Below, in pieces: positions 36,490 through 45,255 of a stretch of 64,000 bases of DNA. The DNA lies in assembly GCA_002427885.1 (NCBI GenBank), contig DIZI01000021.1:1-64000 (forward strand), given 5' to 3'. Position numbers and translations under genes: made by a program. The number at the start of each line of letters is the position of its first letter. Positions within the stretch are counted from its first letter, which is position 1. The notes under the pieces are model-generated. The model was not told the DNA's origin. It ran no database searches and was given only the letters and a program-made list of their open reading frames with translations. Origin of the DNA: Paludibacter sp. UBA6032 (GTDB taxonomy: Bacteria > Bacteroidota > Bacteroidia > Bacteroidales > Paludibacteraceae).

Positions 36490-36574
36490 AATATAAGAGG
36501 TAAGAGCTAAGGAGCAGGAGGCAAGAGGCAAGCGTTTTAACTACCTGATTCTTACCTGTTACTCCTTATTCTGT
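36490..36574. repeat. Purine-rich palindromic repeat between lpxA and glnS
   Basis: Plus-strand 36494-36534 is a run of related 6-8 base units (AAGAGGT, AAGAGCT, AAGGAGC, AGGAGGC, AAGAGGC, AAGCG). The next stretch, 36541-36572, is pyrimidine-rich and is a loose complement of the same units (CTACCTG, TTCTTACCTG, TTACTCC). The whole spacer could fold as an imperfect hairpin. Confidence 0.55.
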
Positions 36575-37354
36575 TTATTCAAAATATCCTTTAATAATTC
36601 CGCGTGGAGAGTTCTTAATAAAAAGCAAAATTTCATCGCGTTCCTTTGTAGCAGGAAGCTCAGCCTGAACGCGTTCAATGGCATGTGAAGTATTCATTCC
36701 TGACAAATAAATATAACGATAAACATCCTGTATATCACGTATTTGTTCATTTGTGTATCCCCGGCGACGAAGACCGATGGAATTAATTCCGGCATAGGAT
36801 AGTGGTTCACGACCTGCAGTTACAAAAGGGGGTACATCTTTTCCAATTTTCGAACCACCCTGAATCATCACATGCGATCCGATACGTGTGAATTGATGAA
36901 CCAAACAGCCTCCGCTTAAAATAGCAAAATCGTTTACTTCCACTTCGCCGGCAAGCTGGGTCGCATTGCCCATAATTACATTATTACCAACGACACAGTC
37001 ATGAGCTACATGGCAATAAGCCATAATCAGACAATTATCACCTACTATGGTTTTTCCTCTTGCTGCAGTTCCCCGGTTAATAGTTACAAATTCACGAATG
37101 GTCGTATTATCACCAATAATTGCAAGTGAATCTTCACCTTTAAATTTTAAATCTTGTGGAATTGCTCCAATGACTGCACCCGGAAATATCCTGCAGTTTT
37201 TTCCAATTCTTACACCTTCTAATATTGTCACGTTGGAGCCAATTTGTGTTCCTTCGCCAATAACCACATTTTTATCTATTGTTACAAAAGGTTCTACAAC
37301 AACAGTTGCAGCGATTTTTGCATCAGGATGAATATATGCTAATGGTTGTTTCAT
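36575..37354 (-). CDS. lpxA: UDP-N-acetylglucosamine acyltransferase LpxA
   Basis: First enzyme of lipid A synthesis: transfers a 3-hydroxyacyl chain from ACP to UDP-GlcNAc in the cytoplasm. The 259-residue sequence is a left-handed parallel beta-helix of hexapeptide repeats (e.g. IGEGTQIGSNVTILEGVRIG), with the catalytic histidine expected in AYCHVAHDCVVG at about 118-124 and a C-terminal helical part. It is last in the lpxD-lpxC/fabZ-lpxA series, 34 bases after lpxC/fabZ. Confidence 0.96.
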   Translation of the reverse strand: MKQPLAYIHPDAKIAATVVVEPFVTIDKNVVIGEGTQIGSNVTILEGVRIGKNCRIFPGAVIGAIPQDLKFKGEDSLAIIGDNTTIREFVTINRGTAARGKTIVGDNCLIMAYCHVAHDCVVGNNVIMGNATQLAGEVEVNDFAILSGGCLVHQFTRIGSHVMIQGGSKIGKDVPPFVTAGREPLSYAGINSIGLRRRGYTNEQIRDIQDVYRYIYLSGMNTSHAIERVQAELPATKERDEILLFIKNSPRGIIKGYFE

Positions 37355-37388
37355 TTTTCTTCGTTTAGTTCCGTTTTAGGGGTAGGAG

Positions 37389-38771
37389 TTATTTATTCTT
37401 TACAATCTGAGCCATAAATTCGGCTTCACAAACAATTTTACCACCTACGAAAGCATGACCTCTCATAAGTGCACAACCTCTACGCATCGGTTCGGGCATA
37501 TCCAAATGGAAAATAACCGTATCACCGGGAACAACTTTCTGACGGAATTTCACATTATCAATTTTCAGAAAATAGGTGGAGTAACGCTCCGGCTCTTCTA
37601 CGGAATTCAAAACCATTAATCCGCCGGTTTGAGCCATAGCTTCTACAAGTAAAACTCCCGGCATTACAGGTTCATCAGGGAAATGCCCCATGAAAAAGGT
37701 TTCATTTACAGTCACATTTTTAACCCCAACAATTACATTTTGACGAATTTCGATTATTTTATCGACCAATAAAAAAGGCCAACGATGAGGCAACAATTTT
37801 CTAATCGCATTTACATCCATAATCGGAGCAATAGTATCGTCATAAAAAGGTGCCTGTATTTCTTGTTTTTTGATGTCTTTTCGAATTAATTTTGCAACAT
37901 CTGTATTTATTTTATGGCCAGGATAAGTGGCAATGACTTTTCCGCGAATGGGTTTCCCTATTAATGCCAAATCTCCAATAACATCCAGCAGTTTGTGAGT
38001 TGCAGGTTCGTTATCAAATTTAAGGCCTCCATTTAAATAACCCAATTTGTTCGCATCATGATGCGGTTGATCCATCAAATCAGCCAATTTATCCATGTCC
38101 GCTTGTGGCATTGCCCTGTCATAAATAACAATAGCATTCTTTAAATCACCACCCTTAATCAAATTCATATTAACAAGAGGCTCAATTTCATGTACAAAAA
38201 CAAAAGTTCTTGCTTTCGAAATCTCCTCTTCATATACATCAAGAGAGGACATGCTTGCAAACTGATTCGGTAAAACAGAGGATTTGAATCCAATATGAAC
38301 ATCTACACTAAAAATATCATCCGGTAAAATCGTAATTTTTGCTCCGGTTTCAGGTACGCTGTATTCAATTTTTTTACGAACAATATAATAATCCTTCTCG
38401 GCTGATTGTTCTTCAATTCCTACTTTACGAATTCCTTCAACAAAGTATTTTGCACTTCCATCCAAAATTGGGAATTCAGGGGCATCAACTTCCAACATAC
38501 AGTTATCAATTCCAAGAGCATAAAGTGCTGACAAGACGTGCTCGATGGTACTAACCTGCATATCACCTTTTCTTAAAACCGTTCCACGTGTTGTCTCTGT
38601 AACATTCTCTGCCAGTGCATCCATCTGTGGTTCTCCCGGTAAATCAATACGTTTGATTTTAATCCCATGATTTTCAGGAGCAGGTACGAATGTAAGTTTT
38701 ATTTCCAATCCGGAATGTAAACCTTTTCCGGCAAGTGTAAAGCTTTGTTTAAGCGTTTTTTGTTTTGACAT
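37389..38771 (-). CDS. lpxC/fabZ: Bifunctional LpxC deacetylase / FabZ dehydratase
   Basis: A natural fusion typical of Bacteroidota. Residues of about 1-300 are LpxC, the zinc UDP-3-O-acyl-GlcNAc deacetylase that commits to lipid A: GKGLHSG near 13, zinc ligand His in STIEHVLSAL near 78 and KLLDVIGDLALIG with further ligands near 238. Residues of about 315-460 are FabZ, the 3-hydroxyacyl-ACP dehydratase of fatty acid synthesis: LPHRWPFLLVDKI, GHFPDEPVMPGVLLVEAMAQ. The fusion ties lipid A and fatty acid supply in one 460-residue chain. It follows lpxD by 14 bases. Confidence 0.97.
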   Translation of the reverse strand: MSKQKTLKQSFTLAGKGLHSGLEIKLTFVPAPENHGIKIKRIDLPGEPQMDALAENVTETTRGTVLRKGDMQVSTIEHVLSALYALGIDNCMLEVDAPEFPILDGSAKYFVEGIRKVGIEEQSAEKDYYIVRKKIEYSVPETGAKITILPDDIFSVDVHIGFKSSVLPNQFASMSSLDVYEEEISKARTFVFVHEIEPLVNMNLIKGGDLKNAIVIYDRAMPQADMDKLADLMDQPHHDANKLGYLNGGLKFDNEPATHKLLDVIGDLALIGKPIRGKVIATYPGHKINTDVAKLIRKDIKKQEIQAPFYDDTIAPIMDVNAIRKLLPHRWPFLLVDKIIEIRQNVIVGVKNVTVNETFFMGHFPDEPVMPGVLLVEAMAQTGGLMVLNSVEEPERYSTYFLKIDNVKFRQKVVPGDTVIFHLDMPEPMRRGCALMRGHAFVGGKIVCEAEFMAQIVKNK

Positions 38772-38785
38772 ATCTTTTAGAGAAG

Positions 38786-39829
38786 CTATTTTAATCTGTT
38801 TTCTAAATCCTGTATTTTCTTTTGTAAATCGTAAACTGCTTTTTGAAGTTCCGGTAAATTTTTATATACTATTGAAGATCGGTGAAAAACACCTAGTGGT
38901 ACCGCAGGATAACCCTGTAAAACCTGATTAGGTATTTTTATTGATTTTGGAACACCTGTTTGGGCGCCAAAGATTGTTCCATCGGCTATGTTTAAGTGTC
39001 CTGCAATACCAACCTGGCCTGCTAAAACACATCTTTTTCCTATTTTGGTAGAACCGGAGATTCCTGTCTGAGCTGCAATGACTGTATTCTCACCAATTTC
39101 CACATTATGGGCGATTTGAATGAGATTATCCAGTTTAACACCTTTCCGTATGATTGTACTTCCCAAAGTAGCTCTGTCAACTACTGTATTTGCTCCAATT
39201 TCCACATTATCTTCCACAATAACATTTCCCATTTGGGGAATCTTATTGTATGAACCATCGTCGGTAGGAGCAAAACCAAATCCATCAGAACCAATAACCG
39301 AGCCAGAATGAAATATACAGTTATTTCCAATCACACATTCGTTGTAAATTTTTACTCCTGAAAACAATGTTACATTCTCTCCAAGTTGAGCACCCTCTTC
39401 GATACAACAATGAGCATGAAGCCTCGCATTTGCTCCAATACTCACACCTTCACCGATATAAACAAAGGGAGCAATATAAGCATTCTCACCAATAGTGGCA
39501 GTGGATGACACATAAGCCAACGGTGAAATTCCAACTTTCTTCGGTTTATTTTGATCAACCAACGACATTAATAAAGCCAATGATTGATATGCATCGTCTA
39601 CGCGGATAAGCGTTGCCTGAACTTCATTTTCGGGCTTAAAATCTTTATTCACCAACACTATACTTGACTGACAGTCATATATATATTGGGTATATTTTGG
39701 ATTTGACAAAAAACTTAATGTTCCGGGCTTCCCATCCTCAATTTTGGAAAAAGTACTTACCTTTACCGAGGGATTTCCCAGAATCTCACCTCCTAAAAAA
39801 TCAGCAATTTGTTGAGCAGTAAACTCCAT
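38786..39829 (-). CDS. lpxD: UDP-3-O-acylglucosamine N-acyltransferase LpxD
   Basis: Third lipid A enzyme, adding the N-linked hydroxyacyl chain. The 347 residues contain an N-terminal uridine-binding domain (about 1-100, with LSFLSNPKYTQYIYD), a hexapeptide-repeat beta-helix (about 110-290) and a C-terminal helix. The expected catalytic histidine is in LIQIAHNVEIGENT near 240, preceded by the GSDGFGFAP loop. It leads the lpxD-lpxC/fabZ-lpxA group and is 127 bases from the HD-domain gene upstream. Confidence 0.96.
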   Translation of the reverse strand: MEFTAQQIADFLGGEILGNPSVKVSTFSKIEDGKPGTLSFLSNPKYTQYIYDCQSSIVLVNKDFKPENEVQATLIRVDDAYQSLALLMSLVDQNKPKKVGISPLAYVSSTATIGENAYIAPFVYIGEGVSIGANARLHAHCCIEEGAQLGENVTLFSGVKIYNECVIGNNCIFHSGSVIGSDGFGFAPTDDGSYNKIPQMGNVIVEDNVEIGANTVVDRATLGSTIIRKGVKLDNLIQIAHNVEIGENTVIAAQTGISGSTKIGKRCVLAGQVGIAGHLNIADGTIFGAQTGVPKSIKIPNQVLQGYPAVPLGVFHRSSIVYKNLPELQKAVYDLQKKIQDLENRLK

Positions 39830-39846
39830 ATTAAAAAATTTGGTTG

Positions 39847-39854
39847 CAAAAGTA
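39847..39854 (-). promoter_or_regulatory. -7 box of lpxD operon
   Basis: Minus-strand TACTTTTG (TAnnTTTG), 17 bases upstream of the lpxD ATG, which would give a leader of about ten bases. Confidence 0.5.
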
Positions 39855-39956
39855 CTAAACTATTTTCAATATTCTGTAATGAAAAGGAAGCTATTTCCAA
39901 ATTACAGGTAGTGAATACTTAATAAAACTGTAATATAACAGCGGGTTGACTTAAGA

Positions 39957-41186
39957 TTACAATTTGAAATAACAAAAATAATATTTCTCAACTTTTTTTG
40001 TTAATACAGTGATGTTTAACATGTCTGATGCATCAGCTATGTCTTTTATCGTCCCATCTTTAAATAAAATATTAATATTGTCGTCTTCAGGGCTATAGGT
40101 ATCGGTACTAACGATTTCTTCACCCAAAAAGTATATTGCATCGTGAATACTTATTCCAAAATGATTTGCGTATTGCTCCAGGTACGGTTGCATTTTATCT
40201 TCTTTAACCGATTCTGTTCCTATTTTTACCTTGAACAAACGTCTGTTTGTAAATGCTTTACATAATGTTGACAATACTATATCGGAATGTGACGACCATA
40301 CTTTTATGGAACAAATCACATCCGAATCATCTAGTAATGCAAAATTATTCATCGACTCATCCGAGACCATAAAATTCAGCTCATTAATCTCATTGTAAAG
40401 AAAATAGTGCAATGCGGGTGAAGCAAAAAGCGATTCCCCTTTAGTTGCCAATTCTTTGGCTCGTTTCAAAATATTCAAAAGCATTTGTTCAGCCGCTACT
40501 GAAGTTTTGTGAAGATAGACCTGCCAATACATCAATCTGCGGGCAACCAGAAACTTTTCAATAGAATAAATCCCTTTGGCTTCAATTACCAACTTGTCAT
40601 TATAAATATTTAACATTTTTATGATCCGGGCCGCACCAATTATCCCTTCACTAACGCCCGAAAAAAAACTGTCACGGCTCAAATAATCGAGTCTGTCCAT
40701 ATCGAGTTGACTGGAAACTAACTGATGTAAAAACTTTTTTGGATAGCTATTAGTAAAAATCTTTAAGGCTAAATCCAGCTTACCATCCATTTCGCTGTTT
40801 ATTTCCCGCATCATCAAAAGCGAAATTTCCTCGTGGCTGATTCCATTTACCAGACTATGTTCCAATGTATGTGAAAAAGGTCCGTGACCAATATCATGCA
40901 AAAGGATACAAGCCCGCACCGCTTCGGCTTCGGACGCTGTAATTTCATGCCCTTCCTGTTGCAATTGGGCTATGGCTTCCCCCATAAGATGCATAGCACC
41001 CAACGAATGTTGCAGGCGGGTGTGTTGAGCACCGGGATAAACAAATGATGTCAATCCAAGTTGTTTAATTCGGTTTAATCGCTGAAAGTACGGATGCTGT
41101 ATTATATCATACAAAAAATCATTCGGGATATTGATAAAACCGAAAACCGGGTCGTTGATAATTTTTCTCTTGTTAGGTTCTTTCAT
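39957..41186 (-). CDS. HD-domain phosphohydrolase
   Basis: A 409-residue HD-superfamily metal-dependent hydrolase, of the family annotated as HD phosphohydrolase/dNTPase-like. Seen: RLNRIKQLGLTSFVYPGAQHTRLQHSLG, where the histidine of RLQHS is a metal ligand, and ACILLHDIGHGPFSHTLEH with the HD dyad, followed by SSQLDMDRLDYLSRDSFFSG carrying the final Asp. This arrangement matches SAMHD1/dGTPase relatives, but the natural substrate is not established. Downstream genes are lpxD onward; upstream is the repeat-filled gap to pepD. Confidence 0.88.
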   Translation of the reverse strand: MKEPNKRKIINDPVFGFINIPNDFLYDIIQHPYFQRLNRIKQLGLTSFVYPGAQHTRLQHSLGAMHLMGEAIAQLQQEGHEITASEAEAVRACILLHDIGHGPFSHTLEHSLVNGISHEEISLLMMREINSEMDGKLDLALKIFTNSYPKKFLHQLVSSQLDMDRLDYLSRDSFFSGVSEGIIGAARIIKMLNIYNDKLVIEAKGIYSIEKFLVARRLMYWQVYLHKTSVAAEQMLLNILKRAKELATKGESLFASPALHYFLYNEINELNFMVSDESMNNFALLDDSDVICSIKVWSSHSDIVLSTLCKAFTNRRLFKVKIGTESVKEDKMQPYLEQYANHFGISIHDAIYFLGEEIVSTDTYSPEDDNINILFKDGTIKDIADASDMLNITVLTKKVEKYYFCYFKL

Positions 41187-41375
41187 TTTAATTCACTTCG
41201 TTCATGTTATTATGTCGCTTCGCTCCTGATAATTGCTCACGATGGTCGCGGTATTTACTTCGTTGATAATTATTTGCCCGTCTCACTTTATTCCGTGATA
41301 TTATTAGCAAAGCTAATATCACGAACGAAGTGAGTAATATCATCCGAAGGGTAAATATCGGCGAAGCAAATATCA
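41187..41375. repeat. Compound palindromic repeat between pepD and HD gene
   Basis: The whole 186-base gap is built of related short units. On the minus strand it begins with GATATTTGCTTCGCC, GATATTTACCCTTCGGAT, GATATTACTCACTTCGTTCG, GATATTAGCTTTGCTAAT and continues with inverted forms (AATATCACGG, AATTATC, GAGCGAAGCG, GAACGAAGTG). CTCACTT...CGTGATATTAGC pairs with GCTAAT.AATATCACG...AAGTGAG as a long hairpin. The first unit overlaps the pepD stop codon. An open frame runs across it but has no coding character. Confidence 0.75.
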
Positions 41376-42815
41376 GCAACTGGCTAAAATATCCAGCAGC
41401 CATTTCCAGCATTTCTGTGTGGACGAAACGCTTAATCGTTCATCAGGTGAATGCACGCCATACATTTGCGGTCCAATGGAGATCATATCAAGATGCGGAT
41501 ATTTTTCAAGGAAAAGGCCACATTCCAAACCTGCATGAATAGCCCGGATTTTCGGTTCATCTGTAAAAAGTTTCTGGTAACTTTCCTTTGCTACTGATAA
41601 AATTTCTGATTTCAGGTTTGGTTTCCATCCGGGATAACCATCTCCATGGGTGGATATTGCTCCTGCCAGTGTCATCACGGCTTCCACCTGATTAGCAATA
41701 TCGTATTTTGACGATTCTACTGAACTACGTTGGCTAGTAGTGATGAGCACAGAACTGTCGGGTTGCATTTTTACAGAAGCCATATTGGTGGAAGTTTCAA
41801 CCAATCCCGGCATGTCTTTACTCATGGCTTTCACACCGTGTGGGCAAGCATAAAGCACATTCAGCAAGGCATTCGAAGTTTTTTTATCGATGACTGTTTC
41901 GGGTAGTTTTTCCGATTCGAGCACTAGTTGCATTTTCGGATCTGTTCCGCCGAACTCGGCTTCTACTTCAGCAATGTAATGATTTAACGTCACACGTATA
42001 TTTTCTTTTTCGGAATAAGGCACAGAGGCTGTGGCATTTGCTTCACGCGGAATTGCATTTCTCAGATTGCCACCATCGAACGTGTGAAGTCTTAAATCCA
42101 TTATTTTATTTACATTCCAAAGGTAGCGGTTCAGGATTTTATTGGCATTACCACGGCCCTTATCAATATCATCGCCCGAATGCCCACCTGTAAGTCCTTT
42201 CACAGAAACATTAAATGTAAAATATCCTTCAGACGATTTTTCCAAGGTGTAAGGCAACGACGATGTCGTATCAATTCCACCGGCACAACCGACAAAAATT
42301 TCTCCGTCGTCTTCCGAATCAAGATTAATCAATACTTCACCTTTCAGTAATTTATTGTCTAATGCAAAAGCCCCTGTAAGTCCTGTTTCTTCATCAACGG
42401 TAAACAGACATTCCAATGCCGGATGTTTCAAATTGTCAGAAGCAAGCACCGCCAGCATCATCGACATCCCGATACCATTATCAGCTCCCAGCGTTGTCCC
42501 TTCTGCTTTTACCCAGTCCCCATCAATATAGGTTTGAATCGGGTCAGTATCGAAATTAAAACTAACGTCACTATTTTTCTCACAAACCATATCCATGTGC
42601 GCCTGAAGAATAACAATTTTCCTGTTTTCATAACCTGCAGTAGATGGTTTACATATCAACACGTTACCGGCAGCATCGACTTTGGATTCTAACTTATGTT
42701 TATTACTAAACCCTATCAAATAGTCAATTACTTTTTCTTCTTTTTTTGAAGGTCGTGGAATTTGAGTAATATCATGAAAAAAATTCCATACTTTTTGAGG
42801 TTCGAGTGTTTTCAT
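41373..42815 (-). CDS. pepD: Aminoacyl-histidine dipeptidase PepD (M20C)
   Basis: Cytosolic zinc dipeptidase (Xaa-His dipeptidase, carnosinase family). In 480 residues the metal site is visible: HMDMVCEKN (His and Asp near 73-75), TLGADNGIGMSM (bridging Asp near 112), DEETGLTGAF (catalytic Glu and ligand Glu near 141), LINLDSEDDGEIFVGCAGG, and a C-terminal HAGLECGLF with the last His. A lid domain sits between. The gene has a good -7 box upstream; its stop codon touches the palindromic repeat. Confidence 0.95.
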   Translation of the reverse strand: MKTLEPQKVWNFFHDITQIPRPSKKEEKVIDYLIGFSNKHKLESKVDAAGNVLICKPSTAGYENRKIVILQAHMDMVCEKNSDVSFNFDTDPIQTYIDGDWVKAEGTTLGADNGIGMSMMLAVLASDNLKHPALECLFTVDEETGLTGAFALDNKLLKGEVLINLDSEDDGEIFVGCAGGIDTTSSLPYTLEKSSEGYFTFNVSVKGLTGGHSGDDIDKGRGNANKILNRYLWNVNKIMDLRLHTFDGGNLRNAIPREANATASVPYSEKENIRVTLNHYIAEVEAEFGGTDPKMQLVLESEKLPETVIDKKTSNALLNVLYACPHGVKAMSKDMPGLVETSTNMASVKMQPDSSVLITTSQRSSVESSKYDIANQVEAVMTLAGAISTHGDGYPGWKPNLKSEILSVAKESYQKLFTDEPKIRAIHAGLECGLFLEKYPHLDMISIGPQMYGVHSPDERLSVSSTQKCWKWLLDILASC

Positions 42816-42853
42816 TTACTTATTTTTAAAATAAAAATTGAATTAGAGAATTA

Positions 42854-42861
42854 CAAAGGTA
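42854..42861 (-). promoter_or_regulatory. -7 box of pepD
   Basis: Minus-strand TACCTTTG (TAnnTTTG), 39 bases upstream of the pepD ATG; the -33 element is weak. Confidence 0.5.
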
Positions 42862-42968
42862 GAAAAAAGTTAATGTTATCTGGTAGTTTAATTATTGTAA
42901 TATGTTGTTTTATGATTTAAGTTTAACCAGTTAGATTGTTTTAACACGACTAAACCTAAAATATGCAA

Positions 42969-42999
42969 AAAGCCCAACCTTTTTAGAAGATTGGACTTT
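42969..42999 (-). terminator. Terminator after NigD-like gene
   Basis: 42969-42981 pairs with 42987-42999 over 13 bases. Two positions pair only as G-U wobbles in minus-strand RNA and would be mismatches on the plus strand, so the element is specific for the minus strand. A short T-run follows. Confidence 0.75.
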
Positions 43000-43021
43000 C
43001 CGCAAAATCTAAATTAACTAT

Positions 43022-43765
43022 TTATTGTAACTTAATCTCTCCTTTTGGTATCATCATTTCTCTTATATTTGAGCTTGCAGCATTTCCAAATTTATATGTC
43101 AGGTAATACGTTTCATTTTGGGTAGTTGTAAATTCGTGCGTTTGAATCACCAAATTAACCGAATCTCCAACAGCCAAAGGTTGTAATGAACTCAAATCAA
43201 ACGAAACAACTCCCCATTTTGAATAGGTTGCATAATCATTATTGGCATTGTGCCGGAATTCCAAATGTACTTTTCCATCGGTATAGGTTTTTGTACTATC
43301 AGATACCAGATTGATATAATGGATTTTATTGTAACCCGGATAAACAAATTCCACATTCAGGTAATTGCTCCCTACCCACATATCCCTGATTTCAATCTGA
43401 TCGTTACCAATACTATCCTGAGTGGCAGCTGTAATTTTAAAAATTCCTTTTGTAAGCACTTCATAAACATCGTTCAGCTGAACTTTGTGATTGTATAGAC
43501 TACTGTTATCAACTGTCGATAAAATGCTATAAACAGCAATAATCCGTTGCCCGTTTTTAGGACGATAATACGGGAAACTGGTCAATGTAACCCACATTTT
43601 GTCATTATTATCCAGTTTAAAATAAAATCCGGAACTCAGATTCGGATTTTCAACTGTTGCTATGGTTGTAAAATTGGGCTGAGAATATCTTTCATTATCG
43701 TCATTATTGCATGCGACTAAAAATGTCAGAACCAAAATACCCATTAAAATCTTTTTCATAATCAT
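43022..43765 (-). CDS. NigD-like lipoprotein
   Basis: A 247-residue predicted lipoprotein with a signal peptide and lipobox (FLVAC, Cys at about 19), followed by NNDDNE, an acidic stretch typical of surface-exposed Bacteroidota lipoproteins. The rest is beta-rich, and I recognise the NigD-like family (named from a gene at the Prevotella nigrescin locus), in which an N-terminal OB-like and a C-terminal beta-sandwich domain are found. Function is unknown. Two ATGs lie two codons apart; either may start translation. Single gene with its own terminator. Confidence 0.8.
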   Translation of the reverse strand: MIMKKILMGILVLTFLVACNNDDNERYSQPNFTTIATVENPNLSSGFYFKLDNNDKMWVTLTSFPYYRPKNGQRIIAVYSILSTVDNSSLYNHKVQLNDVYEVLTKGIFKITAATQDSIGNDQIEIRDMWVGSNYLNVEFVYPGYNKIHYINLVSDSTKTYTDGKVHLEFRHNANNDYATYSKWGVVSFDLSSLQPLAVGDSVNLVIQTHEFTTTQNETYYLTYKFGNAASSNIREMMIPKGEIKLQ

Positions 43766-43959
43766 AAACCTATTAAAAACTGATAGTTGAAAATTAAATT
43801 CACTAAATAACTCCTTTAATAAAAAAAAACATTCTCTTTATTAAAAGAATTATACCTGAATAATCAGAAGATGCCTTTTGAGCATAAAACGTTGCATTAG
43901 CCATACAAATATAGTGCAAATTGCCTGAGTCCTGAAATATTTTGGGTATTTTTCACCTG

Positions 43960-43991
43960 TTTCTCATAATACTTTCTTTTTTGTATATTTG
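43960..43991 (+). promoter_or_regulatory. Promoter of holB-ricT-gldH-trmB-mrp
   Basis: TTTC at 43960-43963, a 20-base spacer and TATATTTG at 43984-43991, 40 bases before the ATG at 44032. It lies inside an upstream extension of the holB frame and shows that the extension is not translated. Confidence 0.6.
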
Positions 43992-44031
43992 CACATTGTA
44001 CCAGACTGGTGCGAAACTGAAAATAATACGC

Positions 44032-45189
44032 ATGTTATTCTCCGATATAATTGGTCAACACGAAATTAAAAAGCGCTTCATTCGCACGGTAACCGAGCAA
44101 CGGATTCCGCATGCACAGCTTATTCGTGGGCGGGAAGGTATCGGAAAACTGGGTTTGGCTATAGCTTACGCCCAATATATATGCTGCGAGAATCGTACCT
44201 CAATCGACTCATGTGGAGTTTGCCCATCGTGTGTAAAATATAAAAAATTAGCTCACCCCGATTTACATTTTGTTTTTCCGGTAATAAAACCAACCGGTAA
44301 AAACTCAGTCATTTGCGACGATTATATTTCCGAATTTCGGGAAATGATCATTCAAAGTCCCTATTTTGGAGTAAACGACTGGTACTCGAAAATTTCGGGA
44401 GATGCCAAGCAGGGATTGATTTATTCCAATGAAAGCGATGAGATACTCCGTAAATTGAGCCTGAAAACTTATGAGTCTGAGTATAAAGTTATGATTATCT
44501 GGTTGCCTGAAAAAATGCACACTACATGTGCTAATAAATTGTTGAAAATACTGGAAGAACCACCCGAAAAAACAGTTTTTCTATTGGTTTCCAATGAACC
44601 AGACCAGATTATTACAACCATACTATCACGTACCCAACATATTCATATCCCCCGGTTACAAGACGATGAAGTAGTCGTAGCCCTACTTCAGAACGAAGAT
44701 ATTGAAATAGAAAGAGATACTGCAATTTACGCTGCCCATGTTGCCAAAGGGAGTTATCTCGCTGCCCTATCCATACTTAATGAAGGAGATGAAAACAAAA
44801 TGAATTTTGAACGATTCGTTTCGGTGATGCGATTAGCCTGGCAGGTTGGGAACAAAAAAGATCATGCTTCTCTGAAAACCTTACGAAAATGGGCCGATGA
44901 TTTGGCTCAATCTTCTGTTGGACGGGATCGTCAGAAAAATTTCTTAAGTTATGCACAAAGCATGACCCGTGAAAATTTCATACATAACCTGCATGAGCCT
45001 GAATTAAATAATTTAACGTCGTTTGAAGCCGATTTCTCACAACGCTTTTCGCCATTTATTAATGAGCGGAACGTAGAAGATTTAATGAGTGAATTTGCAT
45101 TAGCGGAAAGACATATTGATCAAAATGTAAATGCAAAAATGGTTTTTTTTGACTTAACACTTAAGATTATCATGTTATTAAAAAAATAA
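44032..45189 (+). CDS. holB: DNA polymerase III subunit delta prime
   Basis: Clamp-loader subunit that, with tau/gamma and delta, opens the sliding clamp. The 385-residue protein begins MLFSDIIGQHEIKKR, has the RFC-box fold with a P-loop-like GREGIGKLGLA that lacks the usual GKT/S, a zinc-finger-type cysteine group (CCENR, CGVCPSC) at about 45-65, and the STRTQ/SRC-like LSRTQHI segment. The frame opens 30 codons earlier, but the promoter -7 box lies in that stretch, so the ATG at 44032 is correct. First gene of a five-gene rightward run. Confidence 0.93.
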   Translation: MLFSDIIGQHEIKKRFIRTVTEQRIPHAQLIRGREGIGKLGLAIAYAQYICCENRTSIDSCGVCPSCVKYKKLAHPDLHFVFPVIKPTGKNSVICDDYISEFREMIIQSPYFGVNDWYSKISGDAKQGLIYSNESDEILRKLSLKTYESEYKVMIIWLPEKMHTTCANKLLKILEEPPEKTVFLLVSNEPDQIITTILSRTQHIHIPRLQDDEVVVALLQNEDIEIERDTAIYAAHVAKGSYLAALSILNEGDENKMNFERFVSVMRLAWQVGNKKDHASLKTLRKWADDLAQSSVGRDRQKNFLSYAQSMTRENFIHNLHEPELNNLTSFEADFSQRFSPFINERNVEDLMSEFALAERHIDQNVNAKMVFFDLTLKIIMLLKK

Positions 45190-45255
45190 AGTGAAAAAGA
45201 ACTTCTTTCTTGAAAGATGATGTCTTTTCATTTTTATAAATTCAAACTTAAAAAA

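Noticed and set aside
41187..41375. CRISPR array
   Set aside because: Units differ in length and sequence, are partly inverted, and there are no unique spacers or cas genes.
41188..41412. 74-residue minus-strand ORF between pepD and the HD gene
   Set aside because: It translates the palindromic repeat and overlaps the pepD end in another frame; no coding character.
43022..43765. Bacteriocin immunity gene, from the NigD name
   Set aside because: Only family resemblance; no bacteriocin or export genes adjoin.
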